Shown here piece by piece: positions 1 to 10,835 of a stretch of DNA of 64,000 nt. Positions within the stretch are counted from its first letter, which is position 1. Every line of letters starts with the position of its first letter. A program made the translations under genes and the position numbers. The stretch is taken from contig CATNEN010000002.1 in NCBI GenBank assembly GCA_950097015.1, positions 6,837,501-6,901,500 of the forward strand. The letters are read 5' to 3'. Source of the stretch: Macrostomum hystrix (Eukaryota > Platyhelminthes > Macrostomidae). The notes under the pieces are model-generated. The model made no database searches and was not told the origin of the DNA. It worked only from the letters and a program-made list of their open reading frames with translations.

Positions 1-2232
1 TCAGTCCATGTCACCAGCTCAGCTCAGTCCATGTCACCAGCTCAGCTCAGTCCATGTCACCAGCACAGCTCAGTCCATGTCACCAGCTCAGCACAGCTCA
101 GTCCATGTCACCAGCTCAGCTCAGTCCATGTCACCAGCTCAGCACAGTCCATGTCACCAGCTCAGTCCATGTCACCAGCTCAGCTCAGTCCATGTCACCA
201 GCTCAGCTCAGTCCATGTCACCAGCACAGCTCAGTCCATGTCACCAGCTCAGCTCAGTCCATGTCACCAGCTCAGCACAGCTCAGTCCATGTCACCAGCT
301 CAGCACAGCTCAGTCCATGTCACCAGCACAGCTCAGTCCATGTCACCAGCACAGCTCAGTCCATGTCACCAGCTCAGCTCAGTCCATGTCACCAGCTCAG
401 CTCAGTCCATGTCACCAGCTCAGCACAGCTCAGTCCATGTCACCAGCTCAGCACAGCTCAGTCCATGTCACCAGCACAGCTCAGTCCATGTCACCAGCAC
501 AGCTCAGTCCATGTCACCAGCTCAGCTCAGTCCATGTCACCAGCTCAGCTCAGTCCATGTCACCAGCTCAGCACAGCTCAGTCCATGTCACCAGCTCAGC
601 ACAGCTGTCCATGTCACCAGCTCAGCTCAGCTCAGTCCATGTCACCAGCTCAGCTCAGTCCATGTCCCCAGCTCAGCTCAGTCCATGTCACCAGCTCAGC
701 TCAGTCCATGTCACCAGCTCAGCTCAGTCCATGTCACCAGCTCAGCTCAGTCCATGTCACCAGCTCAGCACAGTCCATGTCACCAGCTCAGTCCATGTCA
801 CCAGCTCAGCTCAGTCCATGTCACCAGCTCAGCTCAGTCCATGTCACCAGCACAGCTCAGTCCATGTCACCAGCTCAGCTCAGTCCATGTCACCAGCTCA
901 GCACAGCTCAGTCCATGTCACCAGCTCAGCACAGCTGTCCATGTCACCAGCTCAGCTCAGCTCAGTCCATGTCACCAGCTCAGCTCAGTCCATGTCACCA
1001 GCTCAGCTCAGTCCATGTCACCAGCTCAGCTCAGTCCATGTCACCAGCTCAGCTCAGTCCATGTCACCAGCTCAGCTCAGTCCATGTCACCAGCTCAGCT
1101 CAGTCCATGTCACCAGCTCAGCTCAGTCCATGTCACCAGCTCAGCTCAGTCCATGTCACCAGCTCAGCACAGTCCATGTCACCAGCTCAGTCCATGTCAC
1201 CAGCTCAGCTCAGTCCATGTCACCAGCTCAGCTCAGTCCATGTCACCAGCACAGCTCAGTCCATGTCACCAGCTCAGCTCAGTCCATGTCACCAGCTCAG
1301 CTCAGTCCATGTCACCAGCTCAGCACAGCTGTCCATGTCACCAGCTCAGCTCAGCTCAGTCCATGTCACCAGCTCAGCTCAGCTCAGTCCATGTCACCAG
1401 CTCAGCTCAGCTCAGCACAGTTCAGTCCATGTCACCAGCTCAGCTCAGTCCATGTCACCAGCTCAGCACAGCTGTCCATGTCACCAGCTCAGCTCAGCTC
1501 AGTCCATGTCACCAGCTCAGCACAGCTCAGTCCATGTCACCAGCTCAGCACAGTCCATGTCACCAGCTCAGCACAGCTCAGTCCATGTCACCAGCTCAGC
1601 TCAGTCCATGTCACCAGCTCAGTCCATGTCACCAGCTCAGCACAGTCCATGTCACCAGCTCAGCACAGCTCAGTCCATGTCACCAGCTCAGCTCAGTCCA
1701 TGTCACCAGCTCAGTCCATGTCACCAGCACAGCTCAGTCCATGTCACCAGCTCAGTCCATGTCACCAGCACAGCTCAGTCCATGTCACCAGCTCAGCTCA
1801 GCTCAGTCCATGTCACCAGCTCAGCACAGCTCAGTCCATGTCACCAGCTCAGCACAGCTCAGTCCATGTCACCAGCTCAGCACAGCTCAGTCCATGTCAC
1901 CAGCTCAGCTCAGCTCAGTCCATGTCACCAGCTCAGCACAGCTCAGTCCATGTCACCAGCTCAGCTCAGCTGTCCATGTCACCAGCTCAGCACAGCTCAG
2001 TCCATGTCACCAGCTCAGCACAGCTCAGTCCATGTCACCAGCTCAGCTCAGCTCAGTCCATGTCACCAGCTCAGCACAGCTCAGTCCATGTCACCAGCTC
2101 AGCACAGCTCAGTCCATGTCACCAGCTCAGCTCAGCTCAGTCCATGTCACCAGCTCAGCTCAGCTCAGTCCATGTCACCAGCTCAGCTCAGCTCAGTCCA
2201 TGTCACCAGCTCAGCTCAGCTCAGCACAGCTT
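1..2232. repeat. Minisatellite, 18-23 bp unit, about 100 copies
   Basis: Tandem copies of a unit with core TCAGTCCATGTCACCAGC, followed by a variable number of CTCAG or CACAG pentamers, so unit length switches between about 18, 23 and 28 bp. The array runs off the left edge of the window. On the minus strand it begins 7 nt inside the intron that follows the signal-peptide exon at 2240-2419. The unit has no stop codon in any plus frame, so all three plus frames stay open for more than 2 kb. That openness is a property of the repeat and not evidence of coding. Confidence 0.97.
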
Positions 2233-2239
2233 AGCTCAC

Positions 2240-2419
2240 CCCTCCGCCGCTGATGCCGCCGATGCCCTCAAATTTCTGAGCCAGTCCGCCGGCCAAGCCG
2301 AAGTTGATCTCGCCTTGTGCAGCTCTCGGAGTCAGCGCCAGATTGATCTGGACGTTCAGGAGACACAGGCTCAGAAAAATTGCAAACGAACCAGTGAGCC
2401 TCAGGCCTTGAGTTGGCAT
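2240..2419 (-). CDS. First coding exon of a small secreted Gly-rich protein
   Basis: Open from ATG (2419) for exactly 60 codons to a good 5' splice site (GGG|GTGAGC, GT at 2239-2238), leaving phase 0. Residues 10-29 are hydrophobic (core FAIFLSLCLLNVQINLAL) and look like a signal peptide ending near A29 or A33. The rest is short and Gly-rich (LAGGLAQKFEGIGGISGGG). Later exons would lie beyond the left edge, past the minisatellite. The family is not recognised: a secreted peptide precursor or antimicrobial-type protein is possible but unsupported. No promoter element was identified upstream. Confidence 0.5.
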
Positions 2420-4087
2420 TTTATTTCCAGTGACTGTAAGCCGTCAGGGTGGCACACTGAAAGACAAATTTTATGTCACTTTGAACACGCTGAACACTGA
2501 GCCCAGTTCACAAAGCTTAAAAGCTTTCGCCTAGGCGTGTGTCTATAATCTTGAATTAAGGGGGCTGTTACAGAAATTTTTATCAACATATGGCTTGGCT
2601 TCTTATGTGTTTCGACCTCTACAGTGCAGTGTTCATTGACCGTACATACTCGTAATTAAATGTGTAAATGAAACTGTACGCATAATTGCATTTAAATCTA
2701 AACTAGTCAATCTGAGAACTGACCACTCTTCATACAATTCACACATGCTAGCTGGCAACACAGCCGCAGCTATTGCGCGGCGCATCTGAAGACTGCGTAT
2801 GGCTGTTCAGTCCATGGACTGGTGGGTGCCAAATCCACCTTCGGTGAACTAAAGCAATACTCGGTTAAGCGTCTTGCTTATTAAAAACACAAATCGTTTT
2901 AGTCAAGTCAGGAATCGAACCCTTGACCTTTAAGTCGTGAGTCGACTCCCTAGGCAATAGCGGCTAAATTGAAACTTTAGAAAGCATTATTATACATGCA
3001 TGATGATCGAAATTTAACTTTATTGTAATGACCTCTGATTAATGGCCTGTCATTAACTTTCGCTGCTTCGACCATAGACAATTACTTGGTGGAGCTCATG
3101 AATTAACTGTAAGTAAAACTTTGGCTTCATTGCCATAGACAGTGTTCCATTTCAAAGTTCTAGCGCTAGCTTCTCAAGTCAATAATTGTCTATGGCCAAA
3201 ATAGATTTTTAACATTGACATTTAAGAACATTGAAACTGTATTTATTGCAGTTGGCCTTCATTTGTAAGCAAGAAAATTTCACAATGCAACTCTTTGACT
3301 GGATTGGTTCAGGGCCGATGCCATTCGTAGACAAAATAGATGCATATATGTAATCTTAACTTGCACTAAGCCGTCAGCAGTAGGCCGATAGTGCCCGCTC
3401 AAATACACAGGATATTGGAGATTGTGTTGGTGCAAAAATGAAAGGTCGTCACCTCTCCTCTCTCTGTATAGCTTGAGTTAAGATTTACTTTAGGTTGGCT
3501 TTTAGGTTTTAGCTGGACAAGCGTATTGGGAAGATTTCACATCAATTTGGGGCGGAATTTCCCAACTTCGATCAAGTAGTAACTGACTGATTTTTGTTGA
3601 ATCCTCGAAAACAAGACGTCAATTAACAAACAGTGCAAACAGCACAACAACTTTTTATCACCTATAATCTCGGCGTATATTTAAATTTTGTTGTCCAAAC
3701 AAATATAAGCAGAGCAATAATTAGTTATGTAAGAAATATTTGAATATATTATCACAAAGTCAAATCATAAGATCAGCTTGACAAAGTCCTACACGCGATT
3801 TAATCTCTGTACGTATTGCTTTATATTAAAATACATTAAACATGGAAATGTGTATTTTGCTAATTATTTCATTCTTGCCAGAAAATACTTATATACCAAG
3901 AATGGCTAACTCAGAGCAGCAAATTAAACCCATAGTTATTTTTGCAATTTTTTAAGAATCGCATTTCGATACTGACAAAAATTTACTATTACTTTTGTTG
4001 TTTTTTAAGAACAAGTTTCATAAGTACTTTCAAAAGTGTGTATACGAATTCTTTAAAGACAAAAAACAGTTAAGCGCAGATGGATAT
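2420..4087. other. Intergenic stretch between the Gly-rich exon and NME5 3' end
   Basis: AT-rich, no convincing exon. It holds one SINE copy (2760-2966, listed separately). Around 3080-3190 there are two similar segments containing CATAGACA and AATTGTCTATGG, which may mark an old inverted repeat. Nothing else was recognised. Confidence 0.6.
2760..2966 (-). mobile_element. tRNA-derived SINE, family A
   Basis: Minus-oriented copy. The tRNA-like head is on the right, with B-box-like TCAGGAATCGAACCCTTGAC (reverse of GGTTCGATTCC). The tail side carries the 14-bp palindrome CAGTCCATGGACTG and CAGCCGCAGCTATTGCGCGG. The same blocks in the same order recur at 27109, 55667, 56263, 59019, 63246 and 63649. 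Confidence 0.8.
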
Positions 4088-4129
4088 TCACGAATCCGGT
4101 TCTTCCACTTTGTAGCTGCTGCCGCCAAC
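4088..4129 (-). CDS. NME5: NME5-like last coding exon
   Basis: Acceptor CCAACTTCAG|GTTGGC. It encodes VGGSSYKVEEPDS and stop TGA, joined in phase 0 after NNPNKPK. A short divergent tail after the DPY-30 motif is normal in NME5. Confidence 0.85.
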   Translation of the reverse strand, partial: VGGSSYKVEEPDS

Positions 4130-5280
4130 CTGAAGTTGGAATCAGTTTCGTAGAGCGGGAATCGTTAAATTTATTGACTTAAAATGTTCTAGGAGTAGAA
4201 AGAGTCGCTTAAAATACCAATTCAATTTTACCTTTGGCTTGTTTGGATTGTTCTCCAGCAGCCAGTTAGCCAGCCAAGTGATTGGATCGTTCGGCTTCTT
4301 CTTGCATAGTTCAGTCAAGCCCTTCAACACGGTGGGATTCACGGCTCGGGCCAGGTATGATTTCGCGGCCTCGCCAATTGGAATTGGCTCGACAATGCTG
4401 TCGGGAAAGAAAAATCTAATTTCTTTCTCGGCGGTTGTGAAACTGTCGCTGCCATGGAGCGCATTTTGCTGGTCATCCGTGCCGTACTTAGCCCTTAAGC
4501 AGTCTGGATGGGACTGCTTTGCGATGAGAGAGTTCGTTGGTCCGATCAGTTCGCGCCATGAACTGATGGCTTGGTCTTTAGCTAGAACGAGCGCAACGAC
4601 TGGACCACTGCTCATGTACGTTATCAGGCTGGGGAAAAACATTTTCCCAAAATGCTCAGCGTAAAACTCGCTAGCTTGTTCGGGAGTCAGTTGAACCTTT
4701 CTCTTCTGCAGGACAGAGAATCCGGAGCGAGTAATGATGTCCTCAATCTCATCAGCATGATGCACAGCATCTGGTTTGATAACTGCGAGTGTTCTTTCCA
4801 CATATATCTGCGGTTTGGACATCTTAGTTTCGCTTTCCTCAGGCATTATAATCGCAATCTGTCAAGAGACACAGCAATCATAAAAATAATTGTTCGGAAA
4901 AAAACATACTAACTTCCAATGTCAAATATAGCTTTGTATCTAGACAACAAAAAAGTATTTGAACCTTGCTCTCGATTAAAATAGAGTTTTAAGTTATTTT
5001 TACATATCTAGTGTTAATAAAAATACACTAATATATTTATATTTTATGTGTATACAAATACATTTGTTAGACGCTTCAACGTTTACTCTCCGGGTTTAAA
5101 ACTTTCGAAGTCATGTTATATCAAGCAGATGATATTTTATTGATCGCTGCTTTGACTATATGTGTTGTTTAAAATGAATAATTGAATATTCATCTAAATT
5201 TTACTTACTTGATTCCGTTCCTGCAAGATTCTATCATCGAACCCGATTTTATGCTGCAATGAGCGATGCACCAGCATGTT
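4088..5280 (-). CDS. NME5: NME5-like nucleoside diphosphate kinase homolog with DPY-30 motif
   Basis: Gene-level entry. Exons (5' to 3'): optional 5280-5209, 4858-4232, 4129-4088, all joins phase 0. From the ATG at 4846 the protein has 218 residues, close to the usual NME5 length of about 212. An NDP-kinase fold spans about residues 13-150 (IYVERTLAVIKPDA start, active-site His in NALHGSD at 131). The NME5-typical PDSIVEPIPIG linker follows, then a DPY-30 dimerisation motif at about 167-202 (PTVLKGLTELC, DPITWLANWLLENNPNKP). NME5 proteins in other animals are associated with cilia and sperm flagella. Whether this one is catalytic is not settled by the sequence. It is head to head with the MPPED gene (473 bp between exons), so the two may share a promoter. 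Confidence 0.96.
4232..4858 (-). CDS. NME5: NME5-like main exon (NDK domain and DPY-30 motif)
   Basis: Acceptor CTTGACAG at 4860-4859, donor AAG|GTAAAA at 4231-4230. Contains the ATG at 4846, the whole NDK domain and the DPY-30 motif. Translation past the donor (VKLNWYFKRL...) has no family similarity, which supports splicing here. Confidence 0.95.
5209..5280 (-). CDS. Candidate upstream exon of NME5-like gene
   Basis: 72 nt flanked by an acceptor (TTTCTAG|AACATG) and a very good donor (AATCAA|GTAAGT). Open as 24 codons in phase 0, with an ATG at 5277. It joins in frame to 4858 and would add 27 residues before the ATG at 4846. The added sequence (MLVHRSLQHKIGFDD...) is not part of the usual NME5 N-terminus. 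It may be a 5' UTR exon with a fortuitous open frame, or an alternative start. Confidence 0.45.
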
Positions 5281-5753
5281 CTAGAAATATTGTATTAGAG
5301 TTAGGTCAATATAATTTTAGAATTGAGAATTAAGCTATAAATTAGAATCAATTATTACTTTAACATTTAGTTTTCGTATTTTACTTTTTTTGTATATGCC
5401 TATTTATTTTTGTGTATACTTTAGCTCGAAAAAATGATGGAATTCTTAACAATAGCTTTTAAGGCAACTGCATGCATGAAAGCACGAAAGCACAGCTTTT
5501 CTAGGCTAGGCCTAGCCTTTTTTCGTTTTTCCCAGGCCAGCCTACTGCTGGCGGGTGCGTCATCGCTATTGACAATCGAAGCCATCACATACATATTTCA
5601 TATTTCATAGACAGACTAGGCGTTACGATTATATTCGGCGCAAATTTAATTGTGCGTAGCGTGGAAGTGGCGCAACCGATTAATAGGACATCGTTAATTC
5701 GGAGCTCACTGTTCAAGTAGTCGTTTGGCAACCGTACGTCAGCAAAAAGGAAA
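5281..5753. promoter_or_regulatory. Probable shared promoter region between two divergent genes
   Basis: 473 bp separating the leftmost-facing NME5 upstream exon and the ATG of the MPPED-like gene. No TATA box in a convincing position on either strand. GC is locally higher at 5500-5600. This is an inference from geometry only. Confidence 0.4.
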
Positions 5754-5938
5754 ATGGATCCAAATATTTTACATAAGCAATGGTTTTCTGGTCTTATACC
5801 AAAATACAGGGCTAAAAGAATAGACGATCTTCTTAAGCACAGTCATGATAGAGTTAAAGGACTTAAAGGGCTTAAAAATATGGTAAGATTTGTGTGCATC
5901 TCAGACATCCACACACCAAGCCGTATCAGAAAAGAAAG
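5754..5938 (+). CDS. MPPED-like exon 1
   Basis: Start ATG 5754, donor AAAG|GTGAGC at 5939, phase 2. Encodes VRFVCISDIHTPSR with the first metal ligands. Confidence 0.93.
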
Positions 5939-8900
5939 GTGAGCCGACTTAATTGTAATGATGTCTTTTGTAGGCCTAGTAATATAGCAAGCTGCGCTAA
6001 TGCGCAATAATAGGTTGTGTTGGCCACTGGTGCAGTGGTGGGCGTTATTGTCCAAGTTTGTCTTATTGCATTGCAAATTTTCAACTTATACTATCGTTGC
6101 ATAGCTTCGATTTCTATTTTAAAGTAGCTATAAAATGATAAAAATAGGTTATACTAATTTTTTTTATGTCATGAAGCCTCAATTAAGCCGCCTAAAAACC
6201 TTCAATGCCTCCTACTACAGGTTGTTTCTTCTAAACAGAACATCTATTCATATCAGCTGATTTGTGATAAATACTTCTAATTAGCTTATTAATTATAAAC
6301 AAAAAATGCTACCTATAATAGTATAAATAACTACAAGGCCATTGCTTATGCCTTTGTCTTTTAACTTGCTAAATGATCATTAATGTCATATAATTTGCAT
6401 GATACTATTTCCCATTCTTGGTTTAAACTTTGTTGTAACTAGAACTAGGCCTAGGCCTATTTTTGTTTGAAATTGTCATTCATGAGTGTAATAATTATCT
6501 AGGCCAAGTTTCTGTATCACATACTAATGCCATTTCACTTGACTTATACACATTGGACAGTATACTTCTATTAACAGTAGAACTACCAAGGGGGGATTCC
6601 CCCACTGACAATTTTTTTTGCTGCACCTGAACGGAATAATGCAAGCACACAAAACTCAAGAACATAGGCCAACTTTTTGTTGCACATCTTCTGAAACAAG
6701 AAACAAGTCACCAGCTCTTCAGACCATCGAGATATTCAATGTTTCTGGCCGAAGGTCCGATTTTTCCCATAAGAGCTAGTGTATTTAATACACCCCTATA
6801 CACTAATTTGCACTGCACCTCAGTGCGGCCTTTCCAGACTTTCAAACTTTATCAGCATGTCACCCAAATGTGCCTGCATCATCTCTGTCTTTGGTGGTCA
6901 CCTACCTTTATCTAGATGGACTGCGAGACCTTTAAATGCAAAAAAATGTGGAAATAGGCCACTCTGGACACCCTGATGCGAATTTCAAAAATTTCACTGC
7001 TGAAGCCTAAATATTAGGTGCAGCTCAACTACAGTACACCATCGCCTAGTCTGTCAACCAATCAGTCACCTTAGCTTTCAGGTTAGCTTTCAGGCGCTGC
7101 CAAAAATGTTCTCAGGAGGGAATTCCCCCCCCTTGGTATAAAAACGGATGGCAAAATGGCTTGGAAGTCCTACTGTTAACAGTTGATAGACCTATTGGAT
7201 ATTTTTAATACCTCTTATTTATGTATTTTCTATACCTTCCAAAATATTCAATCAATGCTATGACAACTTAGCGATCAATGTGGCTATTATTGTTAATTAG
7301 ATTGTATTGGTTTTATTGTCATTTTATACTATTGAACCAACATGCATTTGCCATAGAGGTTTATACAGAGCTATGTAAATTGTCATTTGAGCCAGTGTCT
7401 TTGAAAAGAATTTCTGAATATTTTGATGATGCAGAAATTGTTTATGTCGGCTGGCTTTGAAAGTTAGTTAAGGGTAGACTATTTTGATCTACCTTAGGTA
7501 TATGGTGGACTTTTGTGAAATTCAGTCATTTGGTTAGGTAGATATATAATTAACTATATAATGGATACTTAAATAACCTGTAGTCTTTCCTCAGGGGCAA
7601 AATAGCATAGTCTTTCAACTATTAACCAAGTCAGTATACTATGACACTTTCTTAGTAATTGTGGTATGAAATAGAATTTATAGTTACTCGTCCTGTTTAC
7701 CCTAAGATGTTGATTATTTGATTTTTCCGTATAAACTTTGTAGACTGACCTGGGAGTTTCCACCTGGCGATGTACTCTTGGTGGCTGGCGACCTAACCCT
7801 GCATGGATCCAAACGGGAGGTGGAGTCAGTAGCCAACTGGCTTAGTGAAACTCCCTACTCACAGAGAGTTGTCATTGCTGGCAATCACGACTTCTGCTTG
7901 GATCCAGACGATGATGACTACTCACCTGAGACTGAGGCATCACTGAGGCAGCAGTGCACCTACCTCAGGAACTCCAGCGCACTGCTGTTTGACAGCATTA
8001 GGGTCTATGGATCTCCGGTGACTCCCGAGTTTCACAGCATGGCATTCAATTTGCCAAGAGGGGATCGGATCAATGAGGTCAGCTATGCGGCTGCTTCAGG
8101 GGGGATTTCTGGTAGCCAGTTTTTATTGGCAATTAAATCCACCTTAATACAGGCTGTCTAGATAATCCCCTAAATACAGATTCTCTAGATAATCCCCTAA
8201 ATACAGATTAATCTGGATAATCCCCTAAATTCAGGTTCTCTAGATAATCCCCTAAATACAGGTTCTCTAGATAATCCCCTAAATACTTGTTGTCTAGATA
8301 ATCCCCTAAATACAGGTTCTCTAGATAATCCCCTAAACACAGGCACCTCTAGATAATCCCCGAAATACAGGTTCTCTAGATAATCCCCTAAATACAGGTT
8401 CTCTAGATAATCCCCTAAACACAGGCACCTCTAGATAATCCCCGAAATACAGGTTCTCTAGATAATCCCCTAAATTCAGGTTCTCTAGATAATCCCCTAA
8501 ATACAGATTCTCTAGATAATCCCCTAAATACAGATTAATCTGGATAATCCCCTAAATTCAGGTTCTCTAGATAATCCCCTAAATACAGGTTCTCTAGATA
8601 ATCCCCTAAATACTTGTTGTCTAGATAATCCCCTAAATACAGGTTCTCTAGATAATCCCCTAAACACAGGCACCTCTAGATAATCCCCGAAATACAGGTT
8701 CTCTAGATAATCCCCTAAATACAGGTTCTCTAGATAATCCCCTAAACACAGGCACCTCTAGATAATCCCCGAAATACAGGTTCTCTAGATAATCCCCTAA
8801 ATTCAGGTTCTCTAGATAATCCCCTAAATACAGATTCTCTAGATAATCCCCTAAATACAGATTAATCTGGATAATCCCCTAAATTCAGGTTCTCTAGATA

Positions 8901-9592
8901 ATCCCCTAAATACAGGTTCTCTAGATAATCCCCTAAATACTTGTTGTCTAGATAATCCCCTAAATACAGGTTCTCTAGATAATCCCCTAAACACAGGCAC
9001 CTCTAGATAATCCCCGAAATACAGGTTCTCTAGATAATCCCCTAAATACAGGTTCTCTAGATAATCCCCTAAATACTTGTTGTCTAGATAATCCCCTAAA
9101 TACAGGTTCTCTAGATAATCCCCTAAACACAGGCACCTCTAGATAATCCCCTAAATACAGGTTCTCTAGATAATCCCCTAAATGCAGGTTCTCTAGATAA
9201 TCCCCTAAATACAGTCTCTCTCGAATCCCCTAAATGCCTGCTTTCACACTGAAAGACATCAATGAATTTCCCAACAGGTGTGGTCTTCCATCCCTGACGA
9301 AACAGACATCCTGCTGACCCACGGGCCGCCCCTAGGCCACGGCGATCTGGTTCACAATGGCGTGCGAGCGGGCTGCGCCGATCTGCTCCGATGCGTCGAG
9401 GACCGGGTCAAACCCGCCTTCCACGTCTTCGGCCACATTCACGAGGGCTACGGTGTCACTAGCAACGGTCCAACAACCTTTGTGAATGCCGCCACCTGCA
9501 ATCTGCGCTATTTCTTAGAAAATCAACCGCTGCAGTTTGATTTCCCGCTTGTCTCGGCTAAATCTGCTGCTGTTACAGCCACGAAACAATGA
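5754..9592 (+). CDS. MPPED1/2-like class III metallophosphodiesterase
   Basis: Gene-level entry. Exons 5754-5938, 7744-8077 and 9278-9592; 834 nt, 277 residues plus stop. Calcineurin-like metallophosphoesterase motifs appear in order: D51-I-H53, G77-D78, G108-N-H110-D, T187-H188-G-P-P-L-G, G225-H226-I-H228-E-G-Y-G. These bind the di-metal centre in this family, whose MPPED members hydrolyse 2',3'-cAMP or similar phosphodiesters. H226 is present, where rat/human MPPED2 carries Gly and is weakly active, so this copy resembles MPPED1 and the ancestral form. Residues 1-42 are a basic family-variable lead. The Kozak context AAAATGG supports the start. Intron 1 carries a MITE, and intron 2 is almost entirely a 27-bp minisatellite. 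Confidence 0.95.
6575..7175. mobile_element. TTAA-flanked MITE (piggyBac-like) in MPPED intron 1
   Basis: 601 bp between TTAA at 6571-6574 and TTAA at 7176-7179. The left end CAGTAGAACTACCAAGG matches the inverted right end CAGTAGGACTTCCAAGC at 14 of 17 positions. A subterminal AAGGGGGGATTCCCCC near the left matches inverted GGAATTCCCCCCCTT near the right. No transposase frame inside. TTAA target duplication is the hallmark of piggyBac-type insertion, so the superfamily is an inference. Confidence 0.72.
7744..8077 (+). CDS. MPPED-like exon 2
   Basis: Acceptor AACTTTGTAG at 7743. It joins to make KERLTWEFPPGDVLLVAGD. The donor is GAG|GTCAGC, an unusual GTC form. The next exon restores family similarity exactly in phase 0 (RINE|VWSSIPDE), so the position is well supported. 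Confidence 0.92.
8150..9236. repeat. 27-bp minisatellite with 327-bp higher-order repeat
   Basis: About 40 copies of a unit with core CTAGATAATCCCCTAAATAC, filling MPPED intron 2. Variant units (the AATCTGG variant at 8211, 8538 and 8865; the ACTTGTTG variant) recur every 327 bp, so about twelve units have been amplified together as a block. Confidence 0.97.
9278..9592 (+). CDS. MPPED-like exon 3
   Basis: Acceptor TTTCCCAACAG at 9277. Encodes the DILLTHGPPLG and FGHIHEGYG motifs and the C-terminal FVNAATCNLRYF segment. Stop TGA at 9590. Confidence 0.95.
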   Translation: MWSSIPDETDILLTHGPPLGHGDLVHNGVRAGCADLLRCVEDRVKPAFHVFGHIHEGYGVTSNGPTTFVNAATCNLRYFLENQPLQFDFPLVSAKSAAVTATKQ

Positions 9593-9756
9593 AATGTCCG
9601 CACAATAGGGCCATGTCTTGTACCTTTGTTTCAGATTTTGTCGTTTAAGATTATAAATTATTATTACTCTTGTCTAGATGATTATGTCTTGTCTAGATAA
9701 ATGATTATTACTTAATAGATTATTACTCCATCGAATACTTTTTCGATGGTCGACCA

Positions 9757-10835
9757 ACTCTCTTGAAGCGTCACTCCCTGACAGTTTAGTGTCCTGAAGC
9801 GTCACTCCCTGACAGTTTAGTGTCCTGAAGCGTCACTCCCTGACAGTTTAGTGTCCTGAAGCGTCACTCCCTGACAGTTTAGTGTCCTGAAGCGTCACTC
9901 CCTGACAGTTTAGTGTCCTGAAGCGTCACTCCCTGACAGTTTAGTGTCCTGAAGCGTCACTCCCTGACAGTTTAGTGTCCTGAAGCGTCACTCCCTGACA
10001 GTTTAGTGTCCTGAAGCGTCACTCCCTGACAGTTTAGTGTCCTGAAGCGTCACTCCCTGAAAGTTCAGTGTCCTGAAGCGTCACTCCCTGAAAGTTTAGT
10101 GTCCTGAAGCGTCACTCCCTGATAGTTTAGTGTCCTGAAGCGTCACTCCCTGACAGTTTAGTGTCCTGAAGCGTAACTCCGTGAAAGTTCATTGTCCTGA
10201 AGCGTCACTCCCTGACAGTTTAGTGTCCTGAAGCGTAACTCCGTGAAAGTTCATTGTCCTGAAGCGTCACTCCCTGAAAGTTTAGTGTCCTGAAGCGTCA
10301 CTCCCTGACAGTTTAGTGTCCTGAAGCGTCACTCCCTGACAGTTTAGTGTCCTGAAGCGTAACTCCGTGAAAGTTCATTGTCCTGAAGCGTCACTCCCTG
10401 AAAGTTCAGTGTCCTGAAGCGTCACTCCCTGAAAGTTCAGTGTCCTGAAGCGTCACTCCCTGACAGTTCAGTGTCCTGAAGCGTCACTCCCTGACAGTTT
10501 AGTGTCCTGAAGCGTCACTCCCTGACAGTTTAGTGTCCTGAAGCGTCACTCCCTGACAGTTTAGTGTCCTGAAGCGTCACTCCGTGAAAGTTCATTGTCC
10601 TGAAGCGTCACTCCCTGAAAGTTCAGTGTCCTGAAGCGTCACTCCCTGAAAGTTCAGTGTCCTGAAGCATCACTCCCTGAAAGTTCATTGTCCTGAAGCG
10701 TCACTCCCTGAAAGTTCATTGTCCTGAAGCGTCACTCCCTGAAAGTTCATAGTCCTGAAGCGTCACTCCCTGAAAGTTCATTGTCCTGAAGCGTCACTCC
10801 CTGAAAGTTCAGTGTCCTGACTCCTGAAGCGTCAG
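9757..10835. repeat. 31-bp minisatellite 3' of MPPED gene
   Basis: About 35 copies of a unit with core CTGAAGCGTCACTCCCTGAC. It starts 165 nt past the stop codon and may lie in the 3' UTR. Variants (GACAGTTTAG versus GAAAGTTCAT) are ordered: the first type dominates on the left, the second on the right. Confidence 0.97.

Noticed and set aside
8-2500. Long plus-strand frames with SPAQ/VHVTSSAQ repeats (726-830 aa)
   Set aside because: All three frames give the same peptide because the unit length is not a multiple of 3 and lacks stops. No signal, no domain, and it lies in an intron.
2233-2830. Left-edge array derived from the nearby SINE because both contain CAGTCCATG
   Set aside because: Nine shared bases are too few; the rest of the unit does not match.
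6779-6976. 65-aa frame in MPPED intron 1
   Set aside because: Inside the TTAA MITE; no family similarity.
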